Assembly (NCBI RefSeq): GCF_015686695.1
Contig: NZ_JADPMR010000001.1
Span: 1,178,001 to 1,242,000 of the forward strand
Source: Vibrio nitrifigilis
GTDB taxonomy: Bacteria; Pseudomonadota; Gammaproteobacteria; Enterobacterales; Vibrionaceae
Direction of reading: 5' to 3'
DNA: 64,000 nt
The notes below the pieces were generated by a model that had not been told where the DNA came from, did no database searches, and saw nothing but the letters and a program-made list of their open reading frames with translations. Position numbers and translations under genes: made by a program. Within the stretch, counting starts at the first letter, position 1; every line of letters begins with the position of its first letter. Positions 9,436 through 19,005 of the stretch are shown here, piece by piece.

Positions 9436-10680
9436 GTGTTTAGAGGTTTATCCTTATTAATCGGTGGCCGTTTTAGTCGTGCTAAGCAGCGTAATAAAAT
9501 GGTGTCGTTTATTTCGCTCTCTTCTACCATCGGCATTGCCGTTGGGGTTGCAGTCATCATCATCGGTCTTTCTGCCATGAACGGTTTTGAGCGAGAGTTG
9601 AAAGAACGGGTGTTATCTGTTGTACCACATGGCGAGTTTGAAGGCGTTCGTGGTCCAATGGGGAATTGGCCGGCCTTAGTGAAAAAAGCAGAAAGTGATC
9701 CTAATGTTGTTGCTGCTGCGCCGTATGTCCGTTTTACCGCGTTGGCAGAACGGGGTAAACATCTTAAGGCACTAGAAATCCGGGGTGTGAATCCGCAGCT
9801 AGAAAGTCAAGTGTCTTTGATGTCCGAGTTTATTGATAAAACCGCTTGGCAACATTTTAAGCCTAATCAAAAGCAGGTTATTTTAGGCAAAGGGGTGGCG
9901 GATAAGCTGAATGTTAAGGTCGGAGACTACATCACGTTGATGATACCAAAGTCGAATAACATGAATCGTGTTGAAGCCCCTAAACGGGTGCGGGTTCAAG
10001 TGACGGGCTTATTGGTACTTAATGGTCAGATTGATCATAGCTTAGCCTTGTTACCGATGGCAGATGCGCAAAATTACGCATCCATGGGTGATAAAGTGAC
10101 GGGCGTTTCAATTAAAGTAAATGATGTATTTATGGCAACTCAGATCGTACGGGAAGTGGGTAGTCAACTTGACCAATACGTTTATTTGCGTAGTTGGAAA
10201 CAGAAATACGGTTATTTGTATCGAGATATCGAGATGGTGCGCACCATTATGTACTTAGTGATGGTATTGGTGATTGGGGTCGCAAGCTTTAATATTGTCT
10301 CGACATTAATGATGGCCGTGAAAGATCGCGCGGCTGAAATTGCCATTTTGCGTACCATGGGAGCCACCGATGGATTAGTCAAACGCATTTTTGTATGGCA
10401 AGGCGTGTTTTCTGGCGTATTTGGTAGTATTGCAGGTAGTGTTCTTGGAGTACTTGTGGCGATGAATTTAACTGGAATCGTCAATCAACTCGAGAAACTT
10501 ACCGGTCACCATTTCCTGTCTGGTGATATCTATTTTGTTGATTTTCTGCCATCACAAGTTGAATCGTTTGATGTGCTGTTAGTCTCAGGTACCGCTATTA
10601 TTTTGAGCTTACTCGCCACTTGGTATCCTGCTAAGCGAGCAAGTCGCTTAAATCCTGCGACAGTACTTAGTGGTAAATAA
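9436..10680 (+). CDS. lolE: lipoprotein-releasing ABC transporter permease LolE
   Basis: LolE (414 residues) is the second permease of LolCDE and receives the lipoprotein substrate first. It has the same plan as LolC: an N-terminal helix near residues 22-48, a long periplasmic domain and three C-terminal helices, with the ILRTMGA/ATDGLVKR coupling segment near 300. It starts with GTG one base after the lolD stop codon. The order C-D-E shows the two-permease arrangement rather than a single LolF. Confidence 0.93.
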   Translation: MFRGLSLLIGGRFSRAKQRNKMVSFISLSSTIGIAVGVAVIIIGLSAMNGFERELKERVLSVVPHGEFEGVRGPMGNWPALVKKAESDPNVVAAAPYVRFTALAERGKHLKALEIRGVNPQLESQVSLMSEFIDKTAWQHFKPNQKQVILGKGVADKLNVKVGDYITLMIPKSNNMNRVEAPKRVRVQVTGLLVLNGQIDHSLALLPMADAQNYASMGDKVTGVSIKVNDVFMATQIVREVGSQLDQYVYLRSWKQKYGYLYRDIEMVRTIMYLVMVLVIGVASFNIVSTLMMAVKDRAAEIAILRTMGATDGLVKRIFVWQGVFSGVFGSIAGSVLGVLVAMNLTGIVNQLEKLTGHHFLSGDIYFVDFLPSQVESFDVLLVSGTAIILSLLATWYPAKRASRLNPATVLSGK

Positions 10681-10696
10681 GTACTGTACTGGTATG

Positions 10697-10728
10697 AACA
10701 AAAAAGGACCTTCGGGTCCTTTTTTGTT
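10697..10728 (+). terminator. terminator of lolCDE
   Basis: A GGACC/GGTCC stem with a TTCG tetraloop, extended by A6/T6, follows the lolE stop by 17 bases. It is a strong, classical rho-independent terminator. Confidence 0.9.
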
Positions 10729-10837
10729 GGAATTTCATTGCAGGTATTACACCAATAATTGCCCTTTGTCTCGCACGCTTATTGTTCTAAGCTCCCACTC
10801 TTTGTATTGAGTCCGTAAGCTTAGCGGCAGGCAATGT

Positions 10838-11383
10838 TTACCCTTGGTGTCCGTTTTTGGGGAGATTCTTCGCGAGTTTTGCTTGGCGTTTTTGCCAACT
10901 GCGCACGACAGAATAACGCCATAAGCCCAAGATACCAAAGTACCCAATAATAGAAGCAACGACAGCACAGATACCGCTGCCAACCACTAATGGTAAGCAA
11001 ATAGTATCAAATTGTTCACGGAGAAATTCCCACGATAGCTCAAAGTGAAAATGTTGGGGTGGCATATTTAATACCACAGTACCTAGCTTATAAGCGAGGT
11101 AAAAGATGACAGGCATGGTTATCGGATTCGTGATCCATACTAACGCAATGGATAGAGGCAGGTTTACACCAAATAAAATGGCCAAACCGGCTGCCATAAT
11201 CATCTGACTAGGCAGAGGTACAAATGCCATAAAAAGGCCGACAGCAAAAGCACCTGCAGCAGAACGTCGGTTAAGACACCATAAATTGGGGTTGTATAGA
11301 ACATTGCCGAAAATTTTTAATGCCTTCTGACGTTTGATCAGATCGTGGTTAGGCATAAACCGCTTAATGAATTTTCTTGGCAT
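10838..11383 (-). CDS. DUF2062 domain membrane protein
   Basis: The 181-residue protein belongs to the DUF2062 family of small inner-membrane proteins of unknown function. It has a basic N-terminus (about residues 1-35), membrane segments near 44-66, 70-98 and 130-150, and the conserved WITNPITMP motif near 83-91. It is divergent from comEC with only 8 bases between the two starts, so each start region must hold the other gene's promoter. I do not know its function; conservation beside comEC/msbA suggests an envelope role but does not prove one. Confidence 0.85.
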   Translation of the reverse strand: MPRKFIKRFMPNHDLIKRQKALKIFGNVLYNPNLWCLNRRSAAGAFAVGLFMAFVPLPSQMIMAAGLAILFGVNLPLSIALVWITNPITMPVIFYLAYKLGTVVLNMPPQHFHFELSWEFLREQFDTICLPLVVGSGICAVVASIIGYFGILGLWRYSVVRSWQKRQAKLAKNLPKNGHQG

Positions 11384-11391
11384 AGGAAACC

Positions 11392-13632
11392 ATGACTCTC
11401 TTATTCAATAATTGGGTGTTAATTTCGTTTTCATTAACAGCCATTTCATCAATTTATTGGCCTTTCATTCCCGGATGGGAGCCTCTTCTGGCTGCGATTG
11501 GCACTGGTGTGATTTGTGTGGTGATTCTGGGATGTCGAAGTGTCATCGGCATAGCCTTGGCAGTTGTGTTGATACTAACACATAGCCAGTTACTCAGTGC
11601 ACAAAAACATACGCTTTTTCAATTTGGTTCGAATATTACCATAAATGCCCATGTCGATAGTTTTTTTAAACCGGTTGGCGATGCTTTTCAGGGTGATATC
11701 ACAGTCACCGAGATTAATCATCAACCGATATTCTATCTATTTCAGCCCAAAATAAGGCTAACTTCGCCCATCATATTAACACCGAATCAAAGTGGAATAT
11801 TTCATGTTTCGGTCAAGCCTATGTTTGGTCATTTGAATGACGTTGGGTTTGATAAAGAAACTTATGCAATAAGCGAAAAAATTGTGGCTAAAGCCAGTGT
11901 TTACAGGGATAGCGCTTGGTCTATTACCACAAAAACGACGTTGCGAAATTGGTGGTATCAAGAGGTGCTACATATAGCGCAAGGAAGTGATAAACAAGGC
12001 TTAATTCTCGCGCTTTTATTTGGTGAAAGGAGCCGATTAACACCAGATCAGTGGCAGCAATTACGCAATAGTGGTTTGTCACATTTAGTTGCAATTTCAG
12101 GGCTTCATATTGGTATTGCATTTGGTTTGGGATTTCTTATTGGTAGCGTTTTTAGCCGTCTTTCGCCGCTATGGTTGTGGGCTCCTTGGCTATTGGGCGC
12201 CGCTGTTGCCATCGGTTATGCATGGCTAGCTGGGTTTACCTTACCCACTCAACGCGCTGTTATCATGTGTATTACCAATGTGGTGTTGTTAATGACATCT
12301 GTGCGTGTTGGCACTTTGGGGCGACTCAATATCACGTTAGCCGTGGTGCTATTGGTTTACCCATTCGCAGCATATAGCAGTAGTTTATGGCTGTCATTTT
12401 TTGCTGTTAGTGCAGTCATTTATTTGGCTAGCTGGACCCAACATTATGCCCATACTTGGCAAAAATTATTCTTAATACAAATTGGTGTAACGTTGTTTAT
12501 GGTGCCGATTACCGGCTACTTCTTCCATGGAGTGAGTGTCACCTCGGTCCTATTTAATTTGGTTTTTATCCCTTGGTTCTCTTACGTGATTGTACCGTTA
12601 GGTTTTCTGCTTTTACTGGCGTTAGTGTGCGGTGGGTGGGGCGCTAATTATGTATGGCAATGCTTAGATTGGGCTTTTGCTCCTTTGCTTCATGCGTTGC
12701 AATGGAGTGAAGGGAGTTGGATTAATTTTAGTCGTGAGTGGACACTGACCGTACTCTTTGTGTTAATCGCTTTCATAAGCACACTATTGATCAGGAAGCG
12801 TTGGGCTGCATGTATGACAGTGTTGGTGCTTTCTCATTTATGGTCTAGTCAGCCTCGTTTTGATTGGCGTGTCGAAGTATTAGATGTTGGACATGGTCTA
12901 GCTGTACTGATAAGGCAGAACGACAAAGTGCTTGTTTATGATACTGGCAGCGGATGGGATACGGGGAGCATGGCTAATTCAGTCATTAAACCGTTAGTCG
13001 CCTATTACGGTGAAACGCTGGACGCAATGATAGTAAGCCATACCGACAACGATCATGCAGGAGGACGATACGATATTGAGCCTATCATCTCTCACCGGCA
13101 TCAATGGGCAAGTCAGCGTTTGTCGGGGTATCGGCCTTGTATACGCGGTGAAACCTGGTGGTGGGAATCGCTTTCTTTTGAAGTGTTATGGCCACCAAAA
13201 CAAGTGCATCGCGCATATAATCAGCATTCATGTGTGATCATGGTGCGTGACATCTATCATCGCCATTCTATCTTGCTGACGGGAGACGTTAATGCAGTCG
13301 GTGAGTGGTTACTTGCACGAGGGCAAGACAATTTGAACGCGGAAGTGATGTTAGTGCCTCATCATGGCAGTGGTACATCGTCTACCGCACAGCTTATTGA
13401 TAAAGTTAGCCCGATGTGGGCAATTGCCTCTCTCGCTAAAGGGAACCTTTGGCATTTGCCGTCATCTGCGGTGGTTAAACGCTATACTCAGCATGGGGCT
13501 CATTGGTTAGATACGGGTGATTCAGGTCAAATTAGTGTTATTTTTCATGGTAACGACACCCGAATCGAGCGGAAACGCTCGAATGATAACCAGCCATGGT
13601 ATAGGCAGATGCTACGTAACGGGGTAGAATGA
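11392..13632 (+). CDS. comEC: DNA uptake channel ComEC/Rec2
   Basis: ComEC (746 residues, normal length) is the inner-membrane channel that carries single-stranded transforming DNA into the cytoplasm. An N-terminal membrane/OB-like part leads to the competence domain with many helices (roughly 195-500; the GLSHLVAISGLHIGIAFG segment is typical). A C-terminal metallo-beta-lactamase-like domain follows with HTDNDHAGG near 549-557 and PHHGSGTSS further on, proposed to degrade the other strand. Vibrios are naturally competent on chitin. msbA follows 30 bases later on the same strand. Confidence 0.93.
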   Translation: MTLLFNNWVLISFSLTAISSIYWPFIPGWEPLLAAIGTGVICVVILGCRSVIGIALAVVLILTHSQLLSAQKHTLFQFGSNITINAHVDSFFKPVGDAFQGDITVTEINHQPIFYLFQPKIRLTSPIILTPNQSGIFHVSVKPMFGHLNDVGFDKETYAISEKIVAKASVYRDSAWSITTKTTLRNWWYQEVLHIAQGSDKQGLILALLFGERSRLTPDQWQQLRNSGLSHLVAISGLHIGIAFGLGFLIGSVFSRLSPLWLWAPWLLGAAVAIGYAWLAGFTLPTQRAVIMCITNVVLLMTSVRVGTLGRLNITLAVVLLVYPFAAYSSSLWLSFFAVSAVIYLASWTQHYAHTWQKLFLIQIGVTLFMVPITGYFFHGVSVTSVLFNLVFIPWFSYVIVPLGFLLLLALVCGGWGANYVWQCLDWAFAPLLHALQWSEGSWINFSREWTLTVLFVLIAFISTLLIRKRWAACMTVLVLSHLWSSQPRFDWRVEVLDVGHGLAVLIRQNDKVLVYDTGSGWDTGSMANSVIKPLVAYYGETLDAMIVSHTDNDHAGGRYDIEPIISHRHQWASQRLSGYRPCIRGETWWWESLSFEVLWPPKQVHRAYNQHSCVIMVRDIYHRHSILLTGDVNAVGEWLLARGQDNLNAEVMLVPHHGSGTSSTAQLIDKVSPMWAIASLAKGNLWHLPSSAVVKRYTQHGAHWLDTGDSGQISVIFHGNDTRIERKRSNDNQPWYRQMLRNGVE

Positions 13633-13662
13633 GCGCAATTTTATAACCGATGATGTATCTCT

Positions 13663-15417
13663 ATGTCGATAAATACAGACGAAACCACTTGGCAGACTTT
13701 TAAACGCCTTTGGACTTACATTCGTAATTACAAGGCAGGACTCGTTGTTGCCTGTATTGCTTTAATTCTTAATGCCGCTTCAGATACGTATATGATGTCT
13801 CTACTCAAACCTTTGCTAGATGAAGGGTTTGGTAGTACGGATACCTCATTTCTGCGTACGTTGCCTTTTATCGTAATGGGGGTGATGTTATTACGCGGTT
13901 CGAGTGGGTTTGTGTCTTCTTATTGTTTGAGTTGGGTGTCGGGTAACGTCGTTATGCAAATGCGTCGTTCGATCTTCAAACAATTTATGCATATGCCGGT
14001 GAGTTTTTTCGATAAAGAATCCACTGGTAGTTTGTTATCTCGGATCACCTACGACACAGAACAAGTCGCTAATGCGACCAGTAAGGCGTTGGTGAGTATC
14101 GTTCGAGAAGGTGCAAGCATTATTGGCTTGTTAGTGCTGATGTTTTGGAACAGCTGGCAGCTCTCTTTAGTTTTGATTGTCGTTGCGCCAATTGTTGCTA
14201 TTGCGATTAGTATCGTATCTAAACGTTTTAGAAAAATTTCCAAAAATATGCAGACCACAATGGGTCACGTGACCGAATCAGCTGAGCAGATGCTGAAAGG
14301 TCATAAGGTGGTGTTAAGTTATGGTGGTCAAAAGGTAGAACAAAAACGTTTTGATAAAGTCAGTAATCGCATGCGCCAACAAAGCATGAAATTAGTGTCT
14401 GCCCAGTCCATTGCTAACCCAGTGATTCAGGTTATTGCGTCATTTGCAGTCGTTACTGTTCTGTTTCTTGCGAGTTTCCCAGAAATTCGTGAAAGCTTGA
14501 CGCCTGGTACATTTTCGGTGGTATTCACCGCTATGTTTGGTTTGATGCGTCCGCTTAAAGCATTGACCGGGGTAACTTCTCAGTTCCAAAAAGGGATGGC
14601 GGCGAGTCAAACCTTATTCGCTTTTATGGATATGGAGCGTGAAAAAGATGACGGTAAGTTTGAATCGGATGATATTAAGGGTGAAGTGAAAGTCAATGAC
14701 ATTACCTTTACCTATCAAGGCAGTGAGAAACCTGCGCTGAGAAATGTTAGCTTCGATATTCCAGCGGGTAAAACTGTCGCGTTAGTGGGGCGTTCTGGTT
14801 CAGGTAAATCGACCATCGCTAATCTATTTACGCGCTTCTATGATGTGGATTCAGGCTCTATCGAGCTTGATGGTCATGATATTCGTGACTTTAAGTTAAG
14901 TAATTTACGCCAGCATTTTGGTCTGGTTTCACAAAATGTTCACCTGTTTAACGATTCAATTGCTAATAACATTGCTTATGCCGCTGAGGGCGATTTCAGT
15001 CGCGAACAGATCGAAAATGCCGCTCGACTTGCGCATGCGATGGAATTTATCGATAACATGCCTCAAGGCTTGGATACAGTGATCGGTGAAAACGGAACGA
15101 GTTTGTCTGGTGGACAACGTCAGCGTATTGCCATTGCGCGCGCACTGCTGCGTGATGCACCTGTGTTGATTCTTGATGAAGCGACTTCGGCTCTAGATAC
15201 AGAATCAGAGCGAGCCATTCAATCGGCGTTGGAAGAGTTACAGAAGAATAAAACTGTCCTTGTCATTGCACACCGATTATCGACCATTGAAAATGCAAGT
15301 GAGATTCTGGTTGTCGATGAGGGTGAAATCATCGAACGTGGTAGCCATAGTGAATTGCTTGGAAAAGGTGGTTCATACGCGCAACTGCACAGTATCCAGT
15401 TTGGTGAGCGGGCGTGA
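13663..15417 (+). CDS. msbA: lipid A export ATP-binding/permease MsbA
   Basis: MsbA (584 residues) is a homodimeric ABC exporter that flips lipid A-core across the inner membrane. An N-terminal six-helix transmembrane domain (about 20-310) is followed by the ATPase domain with Walker A GRSGSGKST near 376-384, LSGGQRQR near 480 and VLILDEATSALD near 503. It shares a 4-base overlap with lpxK, coupling flippase and lipid A kinase translation as in related bacteria. Confidence 0.96.
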   Translation: MSINTDETTWQTFKRLWTYIRNYKAGLVVACIALILNAASDTYMMSLLKPLLDEGFGSTDTSFLRTLPFIVMGVMLLRGSSGFVSSYCLSWVSGNVVMQMRRSIFKQFMHMPVSFFDKESTGSLLSRITYDTEQVANATSKALVSIVREGASIIGLLVLMFWNSWQLSLVLIVVAPIVAIAISIVSKRFRKISKNMQTTMGHVTESAEQMLKGHKVVLSYGGQKVEQKRFDKVSNRMRQQSMKLVSAQSIANPVIQVIASFAVVTVLFLASFPEIRESLTPGTFSVVFTAMFGLMRPLKALTGVTSQFQKGMAASQTLFAFMDMEREKDDGKFESDDIKGEVKVNDITFTYQGSEKPALRNVSFDIPAGKTVALVGRSGSGKSTIANLFTRFYDVDSGSIELDGHDIRDFKLSNLRQHFGLVSQNVHLFNDSIANNIAYAAEGDFSREQIENAARLAHAMEFIDNMPQGLDTVIGENGTSLSGGQRQRIAIARALLRDAPVLILDEATSALDTESERAIQSALEELQKNKTVLVIAHRLSTIENASEILVVDEGEIIERGSHSELLGKGGSYAQLHSIQFGERA

Positions 15418-16412
15418 TTGAAAAGATTTGGTTTCACAAAAGCGTTTGGTATTTTGTTTTATGGCCACTACTGTGGCCATTAAGCAAATTATTCACCCAA
15501 ATCAGCATGTCACGACGCCATGCTTATCAGCAAGGTAATAAAGAGAGTTATCGTGCCCCAATTCCAGTGGTTGTCGTGGGTAATATTACCGCTGGTGGTA
15601 ATGGAAAAACTCCGGTTGTGGTGTGGCTAGTGGAAACCTTACTTGAGCTAGGTTATCGCCCAGGAGTTGTTTCACGAGGTTATGGTGGCAAAGCGCCACA
15701 GTATCCCTTGGTGTTGACACCACAAACTCCTGCAGCGCATAGTGGTGATGAGCCTAAGCTGATTCAGCAAAGAACAGGTGTCCCTGTAGCTGTTGCTCCT
15801 ATTCGTTCAGAGGCTGTCAAAGCTTTGCTTGAGCATGATGTGAATATCATCATTACCGATGATGGCCTGCAGCATTATGCATTACAAAGAGATATTGAGT
15901 TTGTTGTCGTCGATGGGGCAAGGCGTTTTGGCAACGAACAGATGATTCCTTTAGGGCCACTGCGAGAGCCTTTATCTCGTTTACCTGAAGTGGATTTTAT
16001 CATCACTAATGGTGGGCACGCGGGCCAAGGTGAAATTGCGATGACATTGGCACCGCAAATGGCGATAAACTTAATCACTGGCGAACGATGTCCTGCCAAC
16101 GAACTTCATGGCTTAGTTGCATTTGCCGGGATCGGCCATCCTCCGAGATTTTTTGCCACGCTTGAACAGTTAGGGGCAAAGCTTATACATACCGCAGCGT
16201 TTGCGGATCATCAGGATTTTTCTCAGTCAGAACTTTATGCGTTGAGTGAGCGCGGTGAAAACGTCATTATGACCGAAAAAGATGCGGTAAAATGCGCTCA
16301 TTATGCCCAAGAAAATTGGTGGTATTTGCCGGTAACGGCCGCCATTGAGTCAGTCGAGACACAACGTATATTGGATAAAATAAAAGAGGTAACGGAACAT
16401 TATGGATCATAG
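15414..16412 (+). CDS. lpxK: tetraacyldisaccharide 4'-kinase
   Basis: LpxK (332 residues) phosphorylates the 4' position of the lipid A disaccharide precursor at the inner membrane. An N-terminal hydrophobic helix precedes the P-loop, which reads GNITAGGNGKTP near 55-66; the DDGLQH motif (near 146) is the family's catalytic region. It starts with GTG overlapping the msbA stop, and its last 11 bases overlap ycaR. Confidence 0.95.
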   Translation: MIEKIWFHKSVWYFVLWPLLWPLSKLFTQISMSRRHAYQQGNKESYRAPIPVVVVGNITAGGNGKTPVVVWLVETLLELGYRPGVVSRGYGGKAPQYPLVLTPQTPAAHSGDEPKLIQQRTGVPVAVAPIRSEAVKALLEHDVNIIITDDGLQHYALQRDIEFVVVDGARRFGNEQMIPLGPLREPLSRLPEVDFIITNGGHAGQGEIAMTLAPQMAINLITGERCPANELHGLVAFAGIGHPPRFFATLEQLGAKLIHTAAFADHQDFSQSELYALSERGENVIMTEKDAVKCAHYAQENWWYLPVTAAIESVETQRILDKIKEVTEHYGS

Positions 16413-16581
16413 ACTACTTGAAATTGTTGCATGTCCAGTATGCAAAGGTAAATTGGTATACGACAAAGAAAAACAAGAGCTTATTTGTAAAGCAGACCGT
16501 CTAGCTTATCCAATTAAAGATGGTATTCCTGTTTTGTTAGAATCAGAGGCTCGTACTATGTCTATGGACGAGGGGCGTTAA
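16402..16581 (+). CDS. ycaR: Trm112-family small protein YcaR
   Basis: This 59-residue gene was found by reading the lpxK-kdsB gap. The protein begins MDHRLLEIVACPVCKGKL and has the C11-P-V-C14 pair of the Trm112-like zinc-ribbon family, with a second half ending LAYPIKDGIPVLL as in YcaR/UPF0434. It overlaps lpxK by 11 bases and is followed by kdsB one base after its stop. The same order lpxK-ycaR-kdsB is known in enterobacteria. Its molecular role is not established. Confidence 0.92.
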   Translation: MDHRLLEIVACPVCKGKLVYDKEKQELICKADRLAYPIKDGIPVLLESEARTMSMDEGR

Positions 16582-16582
16582 A

Positions 16583-17335
16583 ATGTCTTTTACTGTGGTC
16601 ATTCCGTCGCGCTATCAGTCGTCTCGTTTGCCAGGTAAACCTTTAGCTGACATTTGCGGCAAGCCTATGGTTCAGCATGTTTATGAACAAGCATGTCAAG
16701 CTGGCGCTGAGCAGGTGATCGTTGCTACTGACGATGAGCGTATTGCTGAAGTGGTGCGTGGATTTGGTGGTGAAGTTTGTATGACCTCTCCCGATCATCA
16801 ATCAGGTACTGAACGCTTAGCTGAAGTAGTGAAGCTTAAACAGATTCCTGATGAGCAAATAGTAGTCAATGTGCAAGGTGATGAGCCTTTAATTCCGCCT
16901 AGTGTGATTCGACAAGTGGCTGATAATTTAGCTGGTTGTGATGCACCTATGGCGACATTAGCGATTGAGGTGACAGACGAAGATGAGGTGTTTAACCCAA
17001 ATGCTGTCAAAGTGGTGACTGACAAAGATGGGTATGCACTGTACTTCACACGGGCTTCTGTACCTTGGGATCGTGATAACTTTGCCCAATCACCACGTCA
17101 GGTAGTAAGACCATTACTACGTCATATTGGTATTTATGCCTATAGAGCCGGGTTCATCAACACTTATGTAAACTGGCAACCAAGCCAACTAGAGCAGATT
17201 GAAAGCTTAGAGCAACTCCGTGTGCTTTGGTATGGTGAAAAAATTCATGTTGATGTTGCTAAAGAAGCGCCACCCGCTGGTGTGGATACAGCAGAAGATC
17301 TTGAAGTGGTGCGTGCAGTATTAGCGGCAAGATAA
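16583..17335 (+). CDS. kdsB: CMP-KDO synthetase
   Basis: KdsB (250 residues) activates 3-deoxy-D-manno-octulosonate with CTP, giving CMP-KDO for LPS inner core. The nucleotide-binding start IPSRYQSSRLPGKPL (residues 7-21 region), the VNVQGDEPLI loop near 95-104 and the RHIGIYAYR segment near 184 are family hallmarks. It is the last gene of the comEC-msbA-lpxK-ycaR-kdsB string and is followed by a good terminator. Confidence 0.96.
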   Translation: MSFTVVIPSRYQSSRLPGKPLADICGKPMVQHVYEQACQAGAEQVIVATDDERIAEVVRGFGGEVCMTSPDHQSGTERLAEVVKLKQIPDEQIVVNVQGDEPLIPPSVIRQVADNLAGCDAPMATLAIEVTDEDEVFNPNAVKVVTDKDGYALYFTRASVPWDRDNFAQSPRQVVRPLLRHIGIYAYRAGFINTYVNWQPSQLEQIESLEQLRVLWYGEKIHVDVAKEAPPAGVDTAEDLEVVRAVLAAR

Positions 17336-17373
17336 TGAATTGGTATACCTATCAATATCACTGAATAACAAGG

Positions 17374-17398
17374 AAGGCTCCGCGAACGGAGCCTTTTT
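17374..17398 (+). terminator. terminator of the msbA-kdsB operon
   Basis: A 9-bp stem AAGGCTCCG/CGGAGCCTT with a CGAA loop is followed by TTT. It lies 39 bases past kdsB. Confidence 0.85.
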
Positions 17399-17436
17399 AG
17401 TGTTATGAGAATTGTGTACTACTTTAGTTGCCCTAA

Positions 17437-18993
17437 TCAGATCCTTGTGTCGTAATCGTTACGCTTAGGGCAGGTTGTGAGGATTTCACGTCTTCCAGTT
17501 TCTTTTACCTCCTCTAATTTCACTTCAAATCCCCATAGCCGATGTAAGTGTTTCATCACTTCATCATAGCTAGGGTCCAACGGAATGCGATCTTGTGGCA
17601 CATATTGAAGTGTCAACGAACGATCACCACGTATATCCACATTGTAGATTTGGATATTGGGCTCTATGTTGCTCAAATTATATTGGGCAGCGAGCTTTTC
17701 ACGAATGGCACGGTAACCCATGTCATCATGAATGGCACTGACTTCGATGAAGTTTTTCCGATCATCATCATCGATAGCAAATAATTTGAAATCGCGAATC
17801 ACCTTAGGTGATAAATATTGGCTTATGAAGCTTTCATCTTTAAAGTTATGCATTGCAAAATGCAGCGCGTCCAACCAATCGGTTCCAGCTAAGTTCGGGA
17901 ACCATTCATAATCTTCTTCAGTTGGGTGCTCACAGATACGCTTAATATCTTGGAACATAGCAAACCCTAATGCATAAGGGTTTATACCACTGTAGTAAGG
18001 ACTGTTATAGGGAGGCTGTGCCACCACACTCGTATGGCTATGTAGGAACTCTAGAATGAACTTATCAGAAACAAACCCCTCATCGTATAGATGGTTTAAG
18101 ATAGTGTAGTGCCAGAACGTTGCCCACCCTTCGTTCATCACTTGAGTTTGCTTTTGTGGGTAAAAGTATTGGCTGACTTTACGCACAATACGTACTACTT
18201 CCCGTTGCCATGACTCGAGGAGCGGTGCATGTTTTTCGATGAAATAAAGAATATTTTCTTGTGGTTCACTCGGAAAACGATGCTCTACTTCTTCTTGTTT
18301 GTTTTCTTTCGGTACGGTACGCCACAGTGCATTCACTTGTGATTGTAAGTACGCTTCACGCTCTTCTTGACGAGCTTTTTCCTCAGCAATAGAAATCTTT
18401 TCCGGGCGTTTATACCGGTCGACCCCATAGTTCATTAATGCATGGCAAGAATCCAATAATTGCTCGACTTCATGCTCACCGTATTTTTCCTCACAGCGAC
18501 GAATATAATTTTTCGCAAACAGTAAGTAATCAATAATCGATGAGGCGTCCGTCCATGTTTGAAATAAATAATTGCCTTTAAAGAAGGAATTATGGCCATA
18601 ACAAGCATGCGCCATCACTAACGCTTGCATCGTGACGGTATTTTCTTCCATTAAGTAAGCAATACATGGGTCGGAGTTGATGACGATTTCATAAGCAAGC
18701 CCCATCTGTCCGTGCTTGTATCCTTGCTCAGTTTGGATGAATTTTTTACCAAATGACCAGTGGTTATAATTGATCGGCATACCAATACTTGAGTAGGCGT
18801 CCATCATCTGTTCAGATGTAATCACTTCTATTTGATTGGTATAAGTATCCAAGCGATAGTGTTCTGCTACACGCCTAATTTCTTTATGATATTTTTCAAG
18901 TAAATCAAAGGTCCAATCTGGTCCGTCCGGCAGCATTTTACTGTTCTTCTTTGGAGTCCGTTTAGACTCGGCCGATTTTGTTGTCGTCGCCAT
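17437..18993 (-). CDS. ycgB: SpoVR family protein YcgB
   Basis: The SpoVR-like proteins (518 residues here) are widespread stress- and sporulation-linked proteins of unknown biochemistry; in enterobacteria ycgB is RpoS-dependent. The sequence is full length, with the conserved MNEGWATFWHY and NPYALGFAMF segments near 285 and 332. The ATG at 18993 is chosen because a perfect AGGAGG lies 7 bases upstream; a GTG two codons earlier is too close to it. It is the last gene of the minus-strand unit yeaG-yeaH-ycgB, 12 bases after yeaH. Confidence 0.92.
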   Translation of the reverse strand: MATTTKSAESKRTPKKNSKMLPDGPDWTFDLLEKYHKEIRRVAEHYRLDTYTNQIEVITSEQMMDAYSSIGMPINYNHWSFGKKFIQTEQGYKHGQMGLAYEIVINSDPCIAYLMEENTVTMQALVMAHACYGHNSFFKGNYLFQTWTDASSIIDYLLFAKNYIRRCEEKYGEHEVEQLLDSCHALMNYGVDRYKRPEKISIAEEKARQEEREAYLQSQVNALWRTVPKENKQEEVEHRFPSEPQENILYFIEKHAPLLESWQREVVRIVRKVSQYFYPQKQTQVMNEGWATFWHYTILNHLYDEGFVSDKFILEFLHSHTSVVAQPPYNSPYYSGINPYALGFAMFQDIKRICEHPTEEDYEWFPNLAGTDWLDALHFAMHNFKDESFISQYLSPKVIRDFKLFAIDDDDRKNFIEVSAIHDDMGYRAIREKLAAQYNLSNIEPNIQIYNVDIRGDRSLTLQYVPQDRIPLDPSYDEVMKHLHRLWGFEVKLEEVKETGRREILTTCPKRNDYDTRI

Positions 18994-19005
18994 AGACACG
19001 CCTCC